Origin: Ceratobasidium sp. AG-K
Taxonomy: Eukaryota; Basidiomycota; Agaricomycetes; Cantharellales; Ceratobasidiaceae
Direction: 5' to 3'
Assembly: GCA_037039685.1 (NCBI GenBank)
Contig: JAWNGF010000001.1
Span: 2,418,001 to 2,482,000, forward strand
DNA: 64,000 bases
In this document: piece after piece, positions 25,777 to 38,300 of the stretch
Layout: every line of letters starts with the position of its first letter
How positions within the stretch are numbered: the first letter of the stretch is position 1
The notes under the pieces: model-generated
The model's database searches: none
Seen by the model: the letters and a program-made list of their open reading frames with translations, nothing else
Told to the model about the DNA's origin: nothing
Position numbers and translations under genes: made by a program

Positions 25777-26369
25777 ATGCTCCCTCGGCGCCAAATCACA
25801 CCACAGACAAACATCTACGCTCACCTCTCCGAAATCACGCTCATCCTACCCAACCTCTACCTCTCGTCACTCTCTGCCATCCGCTCATCCAACCTTGTTG
25901 AACTTGGGGTTACGCACATTGTCACCATCTTGGATTTTGATGTCCAGTTCGAAAACTGGTCTGGGAACCGGCTGGTCATCAAACTCCTAGATGGTACCCA
26001 GGCGAATCTGTTGGATCGGCTAGATGAATGTGTCGAGTTTGTGCAAAACGCGAGAAGCGAGGGCGGAAAGGTAGTGGTGCACTGCATGATGGGCCTGAGT
26101 CGGAGCGTATGTGTCGTTGCGGCATGCTTGATCGCCGAGTTGGGCGTGTCGGTTGACAAGGCATTGAACCAGATCAAGGAAAAGCGAGGGTGTGTTGGTG
26201 TTTTGTTTTAGTTTTGTGGAATATTGACACTGTGAATAGAACGATCCAGCCAAATGATGGGTTCGTAATGCAGTTGAAAGAATATGAGCGGCGTAGATTG
26301 GGGTATACTGCGAGGACCGAGAAAGTTTGGAGGTGGTGGAGAGAGGCAAGGTCGAGGCGCATTCGTTAA
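25777..26369 (+). CDS. Dual-specificity protein phosphatase
   Basis: ATG is at 25777 (MLPRRQITPQTNIYAHLSEI) and TAA at 26367-26369. One intron (about 26189-26239) joins KEKR to GTIQPNDGFVMQL. The product is about 180 residues, a stand-alone catalytic domain. The active site HCMMGLSRS (HCx5R) is at 26080-26106, the general-acid loop around IKLLDGTQANLLD, and ITLILPNLYLSSLSAI is the usual DSP substrate-pocket strand. It may dephosphorylate Ser/Thr and Tyr residues, for example of MAP kinases; the substrate is unknown. The C-terminus is Arg/Trp-rich (VWRWWREARSRRIR). It is convergent with the next gene, with 121 bp between the stops. Confidence 0.9.
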
Positions 26370-26490
26370 GTAATTTGGGCTTTGTAGGACGTGGCAAGGA
26401 TAATAGAGTCAATGTTGTCGCCTTCTATTGAATCCCAACCACCACCGAGGCTGATGCAATGCTTTTGGTGGCCCATGCAAGGCCAACGGC

Positions 26491-27146
26491 CTAGCGACCC
26501 TTCAACTGATCTGCAAGTTGGTTGTCAATGAGAGTTGTCTGTGCGATCAGCCGTACGTACAATGCAACACACATGGCGCTTTCACTTGGATTTTCCAAAC
26601 CACGCACACTCAAGTATTGATTCAGTGTATCCGCCATCTCCGTTAATTCTAGTGTCAGCTCCTCGTAGTCTTTATCGTCCGTTACAGCCACCTATTGGAC
26701 ATGATCTAAGTTACATTTTTTGACATCCATTCATGACTTGCCTGCAAGAGATCCAAGCACATAACCAACTCACTGACCGCAGATTTGAGAGGAAAGAACA
26801 CCTCCGAGTTTGTTTCCAGTGCCCTGAGTGCTGATTCCAGTCCAGATGATGCTGGACTTCCAGCTTTGCTACGTCTGCCAGCGATGATACCCGGAGGTGC
26901 TGCGATGATATTCGCTCCTAGTGGTCTAGTTGCACCTAGCCCTGGAGGAAGAACGGGCGAAGCGATACTTGAAGACGGAGTGGGGGAGGTGGGGGATGGA
27001 CTGGGCGTAATCCCCACAAGAGATCGATAGGACGAGGGTTGTAGGGCACGTTTGATTCGATCATAACCACGTCGCAAAGAGTTTCTAATCTGCTGCCTCT
27101 TGGAGCCTTTGGGCGAAGGAGGGGAGGCCATCGTAGCCATGCCCAT
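26491..27146 (-). CDS. Solitary NLR-type N-terminal domain protein
   Basis: ATG is at 27146 (MGMATMASPPSPKGSK) and TGA at 26493-26491, about 200 residues in two exons. The 50-nt intron (26741-26692) uses a GC donor (GCAAGT) and joins CLDLLQ to VAVTDDKDYEELTLELTEMA. The N-terminus is basic, with SLRRGYDRIKRAL, followed by a Ser/Pro-rich region. The C-terminal half, SALRALETNSEVFFPLKSAV and a following CLDLLQ...YEELTLEL...LNQYL run, resembles the helical domain found in front of NACHT modules in agaricomycete NLR-like incompatibility proteins. Here it stands alone: no NACHT P-loop, WD40, TPR or ankyrin follows before the stop, and the next gene is on the other strand. It could be a solo signalling domain, a decoy, or a decayed NLR. 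Confidence 0.65.
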
Positions 27147-27767
27147 CGAAGACTTGGTGGAGACAGATCTCTGGGCAAGCAAACTAGCGCTTGGACAAAG
27201 AACCGGAAGCGGTCACGTGAAAAGTCCAGACCCTCTAACCACTTCCTAAATCATCTAACAGGAAGCAGCCCATCTCGAGGCTACGAAAACCGCTTCCAGT
27301 AGTAGCAAGCTATCTCCTTTGAAGTAGGTTCAGAGCTATTCTTGCTCTCATGGGCTAGCACGTCCTAGGCGGCGAGGTCCTAATCATGTGGTACAATCTT
27401 TGTCTAGTATATTTTCGCAACTCGTATTTCACAGCTATTCCGCAAAGTAACTTCGCAGAAGGAAGCAGCTGCTGATATTACTTGAAATATTGGGGAGTGA
27501 TTTGCTTGAATACGTTGTATTCCCTCGTTAGCCTGATACTTGCTCATCGTCTTGCGCATACACGCACCATCAATCGCAAGGGCAACGGAACACAAACCGT
27601 ATTTAGATATAGGAGTCTAGATATAGGCGTTGTTGTCGTAACTATTGATCAAACACGTGACGTACATTGTCCACGCACATGTATGCAGGCGTCTGTCACA
27701 CTACCACCACCCCACCCTCGTCAACTAGGGGTGAGCCTCATTCAGAAGTTACCACGAACCCCCTGTC
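27147..27767. other. Divergent intergenic region
   Basis: Upstream region of the NLR-type gene (-) and the BTB gene (+). A perfect TCACGTGA box lies at 27213-27220 and CACGTGACG near 27655. No gene visible. Confidence 0.45.
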
Positions 27768-29220
27768 ATGGCACAAACGAGTTCCCCAAACAATGGGAAA
27801 GGTGCTGTCCCAAGTGACATCTCGAGGATGCACACGGAAGCGTACGAACAAGATTCAGTGTATTACTATCCGGATGGTGGTGTTGTGTTTTTAGCCGAGG
27901 GTGTACTTTTCAGGGTAATGTGCTAACATTAAGCTGGTATCAACATCGAGCTAACCGGCCTTCTGGGCATACCTAAGCTTCAAGCTTCGTTGATTCTTCC
28001 CCTGGATTCAGCTTTGCCTACGAGTGGTGATGAGGTTCAACGACACCCTCTCAATGTCGACCGACCAGCAAGACTCACGGACAGTAGCGACACCAACCCT
28101 GTCGTGCTCAATGTCACGGCAAATCAGTTTCGCACCTACCTTTTTGCGGTGTTGGGTCGGTCAGTGCATTGTTTCTTCACCTCCGTACTTTATTCCATCT
28201 CCTCTGATATGAAACACGCCCACAACTAGACCGTCCGATGAGGGATACCTAGCGTTTCTCACAGATGCAAAGTACAAGGAAAAGCATAGTCGGGGTCTCC
28301 TAATACGCTACCTGGATATTGCCGATCTCTCCTGGCAGTTTGGAATGAACGCATTAGAATTGTGGGCAGTTTCGCAACTCGAACTGATCCTCGAATCTGC
28401 GTACACCCTAGCTGAAAGCATCTGGTGCACAGAGACCTTACTGCGACTGAGTTCTCGCTCCCTTTATCACAAGGACCGGTCGATTCGGCCATCGACATTG
28501 AGCTTTATTGAATATTTTATTAGCATCTGAATGGTCCCTGTCGATAGGGGCCATGAAGAAGAAGTGGCCTCGTCCAATCTCAAAACATGTGTGGAACTGT
28601 ATCAAGACCATAACCTTCGTAGAAATGACCCTACCCTGTTTGGGTGTGCTTTCGCGGCTATCCTATCGCTAGGTCATCGCTCCGCTACATGGACTTCGAA
28701 AATTACGCGTGAAGAGAAGGCGACACTGTATGCAGCCCAAGTTCAGCTTGTTTCACTGTCCGGCGAGCTCGAGAGTGTCGAATGGTTACACAATACAGAG
28801 ATTCCCTCGCCTGAACGGATAGTCTGCGATAATTGTAGCAACGGACTTCGAAAGGCATGGAAGCCGAGCTTTGGGAGCTGCGGAAACCTCAGTTCCTCTT
28901 TCCCCTTGAAAGACGTGACAGCACTCGCTCGACTACCCCAATATCGCAGAGTGTTTTTATATCGGTGGAATTCTTTAATTTCTCGTCGCCAACACGCGTT
29001 GTCATCAGGTCAGGACACTCACATTCATTGCCAAGCGTCAGAGGAGTATGCGCCGGCTGCCCCTTCGTCTCCGCCGGGATGGTTTTCCTCCCGAGCTACG
29101 AATACTGTCCCCACACCCAAGGCAACATGCGAGCTGGAATTGCCGTCTGCTTATATAGATGAATGCATCCAGCGGGTCTACTTGGAGCTCGCAGAGCGTT
29201 ATAGCAGCTTTGCCAAGTAA
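27768..29220 (+). CDS. BTB-type protein, interrupted by an in-frame stop
   Basis: ATG at 27768 opens MAQTSSPNNGKGAVP. Introns of about 60-75 nt (27917-27978, 28159-28229) join YYYPDGGVVFLAEGVLFR to LQASLILPLDSALPTSGDE and then NQFRTYLFAVLG to RPSDEGYLAFL. The first part follows the agaricomycete BTB pattern (phased DGGVVFL-x-EGVLF-x, then NQFRTYLFAVLG). The second part has helical repeats, YLDIADLSWQFGMNALELWA and ELILESAYTLAES. After FIEYFISI there is a TGA at 28528-28530, and the same frame then continues to 29220 with matching family sequence (CVELYQDHN, FGCAFAAILSLGHRSATW, TREEKATLYAAQVQL). So one stop codon splits one gene. It may be a nonsense allele, a base-call error or a pseudogene; no intron spanning the stop was found. 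Confidence 0.6.
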
Positions 29221-30707
29221 GTAGCCTCGATTTGCACCTCGTTGGGGCTTATTCTTATCGCGGCGCAGGGGGGATTAAACGGTCGCCATCCATGCCGCCC
29301 AGCGCACAAGTACGAGTTGAATGAATGCGTGCACACCGGCGTGGATTTAGGTTTCCACCTGTGCCGTCTTCTTACCTGTCCAGCCACGTTTCGGTCAACT
29401 TTGTGTGCAGTATCTATGTAATTGTATGGATTTCATTTAGGAACACACCCGGAATGCTTTAATATCCGAGATATTCCTCTCAAGATCATTACCCAAGCCA
29501 ATATGAAACATGGGCTTACAGAAACATAACACCGACCTCGCATTTATCATAATTAAAGTTTCGACAGCTGGAAGAGCCCTGGGTCATGGTGTGAGAATTG
29601 GAACGGGGTGGCGGCGCTGTGTGTTGACAATACTGCATATATGCTACCTATGGGAGAGCAGGGTGGGTGGATGCACGTGCAATGTCGGCGCGGAAACCAA
29701 GCGATAAGCGATATCGGTTGGTGAGTCGCAAGTATATGCGCTTTGGGATTAATCCCCCCCGAGAACTTCATCAAATCGAATGTTTTGATTCGTGACACGG
29801 GGGACAGAACCAAGAGCCCTGAGCTCTCGAGGCGATAAACATACGACGAATCTCATAAATTTACCGATTTGTCCATCAAACACTGAGGGATCTAGGCACC
29901 CTTTCGTGGCGCCATCTTTTCAGATTCGGGCTACATTGACTTTAGCCTAGCTAAACACGAGCAGGCCGTTATCTCACGTACCGCCTATCCGAGGTGTAAA
30001 TTTATCTACGGGTTCGGGGTTCCGCATCAGATGTGCGTTTGCAAAGCACACGGAATGACGAAACATTTCGAAATCGTTACGGTGCCTCTCGTACCGCTTC
30101 CTGCCAGCTCATGAATCAAATATAGCCGTTTCGGGGTGCGATGAACAGGGCCTACGCTCGGCTGCAACGCTGGAGTGTATGCGTCCACGTGAGATGTACG
30201 ACGTCGCGTTTATCATGTGACTTTTTTATATCTAGGTTGTAGGGCTTATCTTCATGAGAAAAATGGACTGGGTCGTGTCCGGGAATCGGTGGGTGCGAGT
30301 ATCGGAGAGAGGGAGCGCCGGGCGCGTTCGGTGTGAAATGGGTGGCCGAGGGTAGCCGAGTTCGGGTACGGGGCCGGAGTGAGGCCAATAGGGGATATTT
30401 TCTGGGTTGTTCGAGGGTGGGCATGCGCTGGAGGCGAGGCGGATGTAGATGACGTGAGATCGAAGGATCGGCGAGTGAAATCTGTTGCTAGTACATTCAA
30501 GTTGTTGGGGGATATATGGGAGGTGCGTGACCAGTGAATGTCGAGAAGTATGTACAGTGCCCAGTAAGGAATGCCCGAGAGACCATTGTTTAAATGAGAC
30601 TAGTTGCAAAAGGAATTAGGTGAGGATCAACAATGGTGATTAGAATAAATTTGGGGGTGACATGAGTCCTGGGCGCTAGTAGTGGCCACCGAGGCTTGCG
30701 GCGGGCG
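29221..30707. other. Long intergenic region upstream of RhoGEF-1
   Basis: About 1.5 kb. Between 30230 and 30610 the sequence is purine-rich on the plus strand, which leaves several overlapping minus-strand frames open; they share no motifs and look accidental. A CACGTGA box lies near 30187. No tRNA or 5S RNA recognised. Confidence 0.45.
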
Positions 30708-33700
30708 ATGATGGGCAGCGACATGAGCCCGCGTGCGCCTGGAGCGCTGGGACTAGACGTTGACGACTATGTGGCCAACATCGACGACTCGATCCTGGAC
30801 GAGCTGGACGAGTGGCCGCAGCCGCTCGAGGCCAAGACGCTGCTGGCGATGCTGGAGCTTGTGTCGTCTGAGCGCAAGTTTGTGGAGCAGCTCGAGCGAC
30901 TGGTAACCCGGTACTTGCCCATGCTGCCCCAGGTCTTCCCGCCGACGTCGGTGTCGTTGTTGACGCGGAACGCCCCGGCGCTGCTGGAGCTCCACACGCG
31001 GCTTGCCCAGCAGCTGCGCGACAACCAGCACAGTCGGCCGGGGTTGTGCCAGGCGCTTGTTGCCCATGCGTTTGAGCTGACGTCGCTGCACTCCGAGTAC
31101 TGCGCGGGCCATTCGGCGGCCAAGTCGGTGCTCAACAGGGCCCAGGCGCGCCATCCCCAGCTGTGGGCGACATGGGAAAAGGAGCGGGCCGACGAGTGTC
31201 CACCAGAAGAGGACGGCAGCAGACCGCGGTCGCTCGAGGACCTGTTGATTGCCCCGGTGCAGCGGGTGTGTCGGTACCACCTGCTTGTTGCCAGTCTGCG
31301 CGGCGGCGACGACGATGATGTCAACAAGGCCCTCGATGCGATGCACAGGGTGGCCTCGGCCGTCGACGACATTGCGCGTGTCCGTCAAGACGAGGACCGG
31401 GCAAAGATTGTCGTCGAGCGCATGGATCCCATCCCAGTGAGTCCAATGCGCTATCACTGGTTGTAGCTAATGCCTTGCAGAACAAAGACCCCGGCTTCCT
31501 AGCGACACTCGGCCCATGCATCCTCATTGGCACCGTCGACATGATCTACTACTCCGTGTCCAAAGCCCACCTGCCCTCTCCACCCCCCTCGGCCGTCCCA
31601 TTCCCCTCACCGTCCCATCCCCTCCTTGCCCATCCGAAACCACCCAAGGCAAAGCACCTCGCAGCCTTTCTCTGGCCAGGCTACCTCGTACTATGCAAAG
31701 TCCACACATCCAAGCGCGCACGCTACGAGCCCAAACACTGGTTTCCCCTCAAAATCGTCCCCCGCGCCCATGTCATCGACTCGGGCGTGTCCGACTGCGA
31801 CCCGTCAGACGCTACGTCCAGTCCAGATGCCAGCCCCTGGTTCGCCGAGGCTGCCCTGCCCGATACGACACCACGCAAACACACGAGGTCCAAGTCGGTC
31901 CCGCCCACACCTCACCCCGATACCTCCTCGTCGGATACGACTGCAACGTTGAACTCGGTCGCGTCGAGCAGTACGCTTGTCCCGACCCATGGACCGGGCC
32001 ACGTCGACGTCGTAGCGAGCGACGAATTGTTCCCGTATGGCATCCGAATTACGTTCAGTCGGCACGTTTTCGAGCTTGGAGCGTCGTGTGCGGAAGAGCA
32101 AGAGCTGTGGGTCAAGGCGATTTCCTCGGCGCGCGTTGGCGATCAGCGTGCGAGAAGCAAGAGTCGGGAGCGGGAACGGAGTGTGCGGAGGGAAAAGAGC
32201 TTGGAGCGGGGTGCGTTGAGAGAAAAGAGCCTCGAGCGGAGCGTGCGGCGGGAAAAGAGTTTGGACCGAAGTGTTCGCCGGGAAAAGAGCTTGGAGAGGG
32301 GTGCGTTGCAGCCTGCGCGTCCGATTGATATCGACCGCCCCCGGTTGGTCGCCGAGCCTGACCGCATGCGCGAGTCGGACCGACGGATGGACTTGGATCG
32401 CCCGCGGCTCGTCACCGACTTGGACCGTCGACCCGAGCTCGACCGCCGATTACCAGACCCCGATCGCCAGCGAACCGCACTCGAGTCGGACCGCCAACGA
32501 ACCATCATGGACTCTGACCGACAACGTGCTATTATGGAAGCCGACCGCCAACGACCGCTACCCGAACTCCCGCGCGAAGACAAACCCCGACGTGAAAAGT
32601 CCCGCGAACGAGGGGTGCTGACCGTCGTCCAGCCCAGCTCGGACGGGCCCAAGCAAATCGGAAACTGGATGGTGCAGGTCCTCACTCCCTCGGCGCCCCC
32701 GCTCACCTCGAACCCGTCAACACTGTCCAATTCGTCTACCTTGAGTGCCACTACCTCTACCTCGAATGCCACCTCGAGTTCGAATACCAGCTCGAGCTCA
32801 GTGTCCAATGCCTGACGCCCACGCTCACGACAACTGGGTCGACCCCGACCTTGAGCGCCAGCGCCTCGGCACCCGTCTCGACGCACAATACGCCCGCTCC
32901 GGCGCACGCGATTCCTGCCCCGGCCGGAAACTTGGCTTCACGCTTCGAGGACATGTGGTTCCAGAACAAGGCCGAGCGAGAGGCCGGTCGAGATCGGTAC
33001 GGCCATGGGTACGGCTACATGGCTGCCAATCAGGCCTATCCGTCGCACGCGCACGGGCCGACGCACACTCAGCACGGACCCGCATATCAGTCGCACGCGC
33101 AGCATTCGCATTCGCACTCCCAGCCGCACGCTGCCCCTGCATACGGTATTGGCGCCAACGGTCAAGTCTTTACTCCCTCGACTGCACCTTCAGCCTATGG
33201 CGGGATGTCCAGCTACGCCTCGTCGAGCGCCGCCTCTTCGACTTATGCCCCTTCGACGGTTGTGCCGGCTTCCTATGCTTCGGCAGTTGTGCCCGGGTAC
33301 AATCCGTATGGACCCTCGACGACAGCGCCCTCTTCATACGCCCCATCTTCGTATTCCGCTTCCACCGTCGTTCCCGGATATGCGCCCTCGCACAATGCAC
33401 CGTCCACATACGCCCCTTCGACTGCCCCCTCGACCATCACTCCCAGCTACGGTTTGTCCAGCTCGGTTCCATCTTCGTCTGCTACGACCCCCTCGTCCTA
33501 TGGCCCCCACTCTTCCACATACTCGGTCCCAAACGCAGCACACTCGACGACTACGGTGAACGCAGGGCGTACCCTAGGCGCTGGTGCCACCGTTGCTCGT
33601 ACAAACAGCTCAAGCTCCCGATCATCTCCCCCCTCTCCGATTGCCACCGCTCAGCCCCTGGTAAGCCATTCAATCGCTGATAGACGCGCCCTGACTCGCA

Positions 33701-35000
33701 GCCCCAGCCCCAAGCGCTCCAAGTACAAACACAGCTCGAGCAAAAGATACAACAGCTCGAAAACAAGCCAATCGTCCGTCGCCCCTCGTCCAACGCGCGC
33801 GCTCCGATTGTGCTCGCGCTGGCCGACGTGATTTCGTCCAACTGTCGCGAGGCGCGTGATCGGGCGGGTATGAAACGCAAGCCGTTGTGGATGACGCCTG
33901 AAGAGGCCAAGGCCGAGGCTGAAGCCAAGGCCAAGGCAGCCAATGCGAGCGGAGGGGTGATGGGTATGGTGCGCCCGCGGCGGATGAGCAGTGCGCTCGT
34001 GAGCGGCAAGTCGTTGCTCGATTCGCTTCCTGGCGATCGCAAGGACAAGGCGGACAAGGACAAGAAAAAGGTTGCCGCCGCTGCTGTTGCCGTCCGCCCG
34101 AGCTCGTCCGAGGGCGTGATCGAGGTCCCGAACAAGACGCCGTTGCAGCGCAAGCGGGCGACGATCCATGGCGCGATGCACGCATTTCCGAGCATGGACG
34201 CTCCGCCCAGCCCCGGCCCGCGCGAGTCCTCTTCCCAGTCGGCGCACGGCCATTCCCAAGTCCAGGTCGTCGCCCCCAGCGGTCAAGTCGTTGCACGTAC
34301 GCACGAAGCTCAAGTCGCACGCGCCCACGAAGCTCAAGTCATTGCGCGTACCCATGAAGGTCCAATTTCCCCGCCCCGGTCGACTCCACCGCGCTCGAGG
34401 ACCGTGTCGAGTTCAGGGTCGTTTGCCGATGGCGTGCGCGAGTTTCTTATGCTCCGACGGACGTATACCAAGTCGGCCGAGAACGTGGCGGCGGTCCAGG
34501 CTGCTCAAGCCGAGGCTCCCACTCCGGTATATGCTGTCGGCGCTGGGTTGACCAACACGCGCTCCGAAGGCGAACTTGTCCGGGCCAAGTCCAAGGGCTC
34601 ACCCACCCCCAATGACGACGAGCTCTATTCGCTCGGTGCGGGAATCACGAATACGACGATCCCCAAGCGCAAGCACAAGACGTCGTTGCGGGGCGCGGTC
34701 GGTGCGCTCGCGGCCATGACCAAGCGACGCCCACGTTCGGGCCAGGCTCCCCTCTCGGCGCTCACGTTTACCCCGTTGCCTGAAAAGGAGCAGGCCGAGC
34801 CCGCGCGTTCCCAGACAGCCCGTTCACGTTCCAACGAGTGGTACCACCCCGTCCCCGCAGTCCGAGGTGCACCCAACCGAGGCATGCTCGGTGCAGAGCT
34901 CTATTCGCCTCCAACGTTCCGCGTCCAACCGAGTCCGGTCGCAGAGGAAGGAAGGTTTGCTGATTTTGGTGATGAAGTGTATGATGAAGAGAGGTACTAG
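30708..35000 (+). CDS. Dbl-family RhoGEF with DH-PH and long low-complexity tail
   Basis: The protein is predicted to activate a Rho-type GTPase (Rho1/Cdc42 class) in polarity and cytoskeleton control. ATG is at 30708 (MMGSDMSPRAPGALG) and TAG at 34998-35000. The DH domain (about residues 45-245) starts at AKTLLAMLELVSSERKFVEQ and has the CR3 motif LEDLLIAPVQRVCRYHLLV. After an intron at about 31438-31480 comes a PH domain, with KHLAAFLWPGYLVLCKVHTS, WFPLKIVPRAHVID, FSRHVFELGASCAEEQELWV. The rest is disordered: 30-bp REKSLER repeats (32180-32299), DRQR repeats (32462-32560), a Tyr/Ala/Pro/Ser region (33170-33540), HEAQV repeats, and a basic C-terminus. The frame breaks at 32813: a TGA follows SSSVSNA, but the next open frame (from about 32800, SVQCLTPTLTTTG) continues to the end. 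One missing base would explain it. An intron at 33661-33701 is clear. Confidence 0.8.
32180..32299 (+). repeat. Four 30-bp coding repeats in RhoGEF-1
   Basis: Four units of 10 codons with core REKSLER (flanks SVR or GAL) in frame. Likely a disordered, phosphorylatable basic segment. Confidence 0.85.
32462..32560 (+). repeat. 27-bp coding repeats (DRQR units) in RhoGEF-1
   Basis: Units of nine codons beginning DRQR (DRQRTALES, DRQRTIMDS, DRQRAIMEA, DRQRPLPE). In-frame expansion of a charged disordered region. Confidence 0.75.
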
Positions 35001-35304
35001 ACACATTTTCAAGTTATGCAAGTTCTCGCATTGTTTTTCCCATTTTTGCTTTTACATTGCGTTTTGGCATGATACCATTTTCTCAATTATGCTCTCCGCT
35101 TTATATTCTTTATATTGTTTCTGGTCTGCGCCCCTGTCTGCTCGAGGGACGTACGTAAAGTAGCTGTAATTTAAACTATGAGCATTCCGACTTGCAGAGA
35201 CTTTTGTACATGTACAATGACCAAACAAAAATAGACGGCATGGATAAAAGAAAGTCTATCGATAGCGATACCAAAGCGAAGAATATGTACATAGAATGGT
35301 GCGG
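35001..35304. other. Convergent spacer between the two RhoGEF genes
   Basis: AT-rich 304 bp between TAG at 35000 (+) and the stop of RhoGEF-2 at 35305 (-). Nothing else seen. Confidence 0.5.
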
Positions 35305-38300
35305 TCATGATATCAAACCATGACGGCGAAGCATGTCCTCATAACTGGTTGAAAACGTCAGCGATGTCATGGCGTGGAGTGAGCCACTTACTGTTGTTTC
35401 TCAAACTCCATCTCGGCCAATTTGCGCTTGAGTTGTCTAGAACTAGACATGAGTTGGGGCAACCAATTATAGACTTGGACTTACGCGTTTTCCTTGCTCA
35501 GATCGTTGCGCGTTTCCTTGGTCCTGCGTAGGTCCTCTGCCATTGCGACCAAGGCTTCGTCGTCGCGCAGGCTATTGTCCGCATACATGGCGTCCAGTTC
35601 CTCGTTGAAAGTCTGCGCCCATAAGCAAAAGAGCCTCAACAGTGAAAAGGTACTTACCTCGTACATGATCTCCTTTTCAGCCGTGGCATCCGTGAGGAGT
35701 TTCTTGACGAGCTCGCACTGCCCCTTGGCACGCTGCAGCTCGCCCTTGAGCCTCTCCACCTCGATACTACTCGTTGCGGCCTGTGTAAATGTTAGTGGGG
35801 CTCTATGCACCATCTTTGCGCTTACCGTAGATGGAGCATTCTGGAGCTGCTGCATTTGTTCAATGAGGCGATCATGCTTGGCTTCCGCGTGTATCAAGTG
35901 TCGTTCGGCTTCGGCGATGATGGTCTCAATCTGTCTACTCCATCCCTCGGACGCTGCCGAGTCGGCCGATGTGCTGGCGGACAGCTTGGAGGTGCCTTCG
36001 GACGAAGCAATGGCTTCAAACATGGCGCGGCGGTTAATGATACTTGGTAGACCATCAAACTTGGGGTCCGCCTTGCTCGCAATGTTCCGGCTATGTGGTG
36101 ACCGCACCATGCTCCCCGCACGCTCGAGCGCGACACGGCCTTGTCCACGCGACGCGCCCGAGTTGATGGTGTCGAGCTCAATCTTGATGCGCTTGACAGC
36201 TCGACGCGACGACATGATCTGAAAGGAATGAGTGTCAAGTTCAGGTTCAAACAACACACTCACATCCTCCTTGGTTGCTCCTGCAGTGATGAGTAGAGCC
36301 TTGGACATTTGCACAAAGTCACCCGAGCCGGCGCCGGCGATGCTAGCCTTGATATCCCCACCCGCTGGTGCCTCGGCGGGGTCAAGTCGAACAAGGCTTC
36401 CCGACCGTGCGGGTGTCTTGCTAGTTGGCGAACCCCGCCCTTTGCGCGTCGTGTTTGGAGCATCACGCAACGACACCTTCTTTTGGATTGAGAGGGGAGC
36501 CGTAGCGCCAGGCGATTTGGGTGTGGGTGTAGGTGCAACTGGGGTATTGACCGCTGGCTCGAGGGGCATGCGCTTCCTGGAAGCAACTGGCATTGGCGTG
36601 CTTCCCGCGCCTTCGGTGCGTAGAGCGTGGACGGGAATCTTGCTCATCCCCGCCCCGTTGACAGGCGTGTACGGCCGCTCATCCCCTTCGTCAATGACGC
36701 GGTTCTTGTCTTTGCCCCATACTAGCGGCGTGGGAGGTCGAGCGTTGACCGGGCTTAAAGCTCGCGTTGGCGTCTGAGGTCCATGGCTGGAATTGATGCT
36801 CGACGAGCGCATGAGAGGGACAGGGCTGACGGCTCGAGAGCCGGGACCAGGACTACGCGCATGGTCGACCGGGCTAAACGCACGAGGGTGAGCAGGAGGG
36901 CTAAAGGTGCGACCAGATGGTTGGGGACTCGTAGCTCGGGCAAGCGAAGGAACTGGCTTTCGAGCAACAGGGGCTCGAATAATGGGTGTCGCGCCAGAGA
37001 GGGGACTTAGCGCTCGACCAGGACCGGGACTGATGGCTCGTGGTCCGGCATTGATCGCCCGCTCAATTCTAGCCTGCTCAGCTTCGATTGGACTCTTCGC
37101 ACGTTGAATGGCACTGTTGGTGCGAGCAAGCGAACTGGGGCTCATAGCACGTTCTTCGACTGGACTCCTAGCTCGGTCTAGCCTGATGGGGCTGACTGCA
37201 CGTTCCAACTCGGCCGCATAGGCTCGAACATCTGGACTCCTCGCGCCTGGTGATCGGGGACCCATTGGGCGACGTTCTGTAGCACGCGGTGGCGCGGTTA
37301 AACCTACAGCGGAGTCGGGGCGTGCGGTGGAGATGGTTGCAGCATCACTGTCAATGTCGCGGAGTTTCGTAGGGGATGTGGGTCGATTGAATGCGGAAGG
37401 AGGTGGCGGCACTAGCATATTCCAAATAAGGTCAATAGAACTCTGCGAGCAACGCTGCAACTTACATTGAGCAGCCTCCTTGTCAGCAAGCCTTCGTTTG
37501 GCATCCAGTGTCTTGCTATTCTTCCTAGCCAACTCCAACCTCATGGTCAAATCGTACTCGGAGGTGTCAGGATCCAAGCCCACATCCATCTCGCCATCCA
37601 CGTCCACATCCATATCGTCGGCCCCTCCAAGGTCATCCCATGTGCAAGAGTCGTAATCTTCGTCAGGCAACACGCGCCCTTTGAGAGGAGAAGAGCGGCC
37701 GCTGGTGCTGTGACCCAAGCTGCCCACCTGCACTTCGCCGCCCTCTGGAACAGTCAGACCCAAGCTTGGTCCAGGGCTCCAGCTGCGCTTCATAAACTTG
37801 CGGCCCATGCTTGCTCCTTCGTCGGTAGTCGCACTAGTAGACGTCGAACCGCTCGCACTCGAGAATAGAGTTGAATTGCGCGAGGCGACGCTTCGACTAC
37901 GTGCGCGTCGGTGGGACATGGTCATGGATCCAAACGAGAGGGTGTCGAGAGAGAATAGGGCGGTACGCGGACGGGTAGGAGTCCCAGGAGCAGATGCATG
38001 ACCGGTGCGGAATTTGAACAGGCCATACTGATGAACTAGAGGCCAGGTCAGAATACTAAACAACGAATTACGATACGACTCACTTGTTTGAACAATTCTC
38101 CCTGGTACGCTGGGTGTATGCACAATATCCTCCTCGCGTTCGTCCTCTTCGTTGCAAGACGAGACTGCGAATCGGCATAATTCCCCGGCCAATGGTTGTA
38201 TACGAATTACAACATAAGGAGCTCCACCCGATCCGGCGCCGCCCATCCCGAAAGGAATAGGATCTGCTGTTCCTTCTGGATCGATGTGAACCACAACTTT

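Noticed and set aside
29820..30130. Possible 5S rRNA or other small RNA in the long intergenic region
   Set aside because: I found no internal 5S control elements or T-run in a matching position.
30753..31457. A 234-residue minus-strand frame opposite the DH domain
   Set aside because: It is a shadow of the conserved DH coding sequence with no motif of its own.
32745..33680. A 311-residue plus-strand frame overlapping RhoGEF-1
   Set aside because: It overlaps the real frame of the Ser/Tyr/Pro-rich region, has no ATG-led exon logic or motif, and is explained by low-complexity GC-rich composition.
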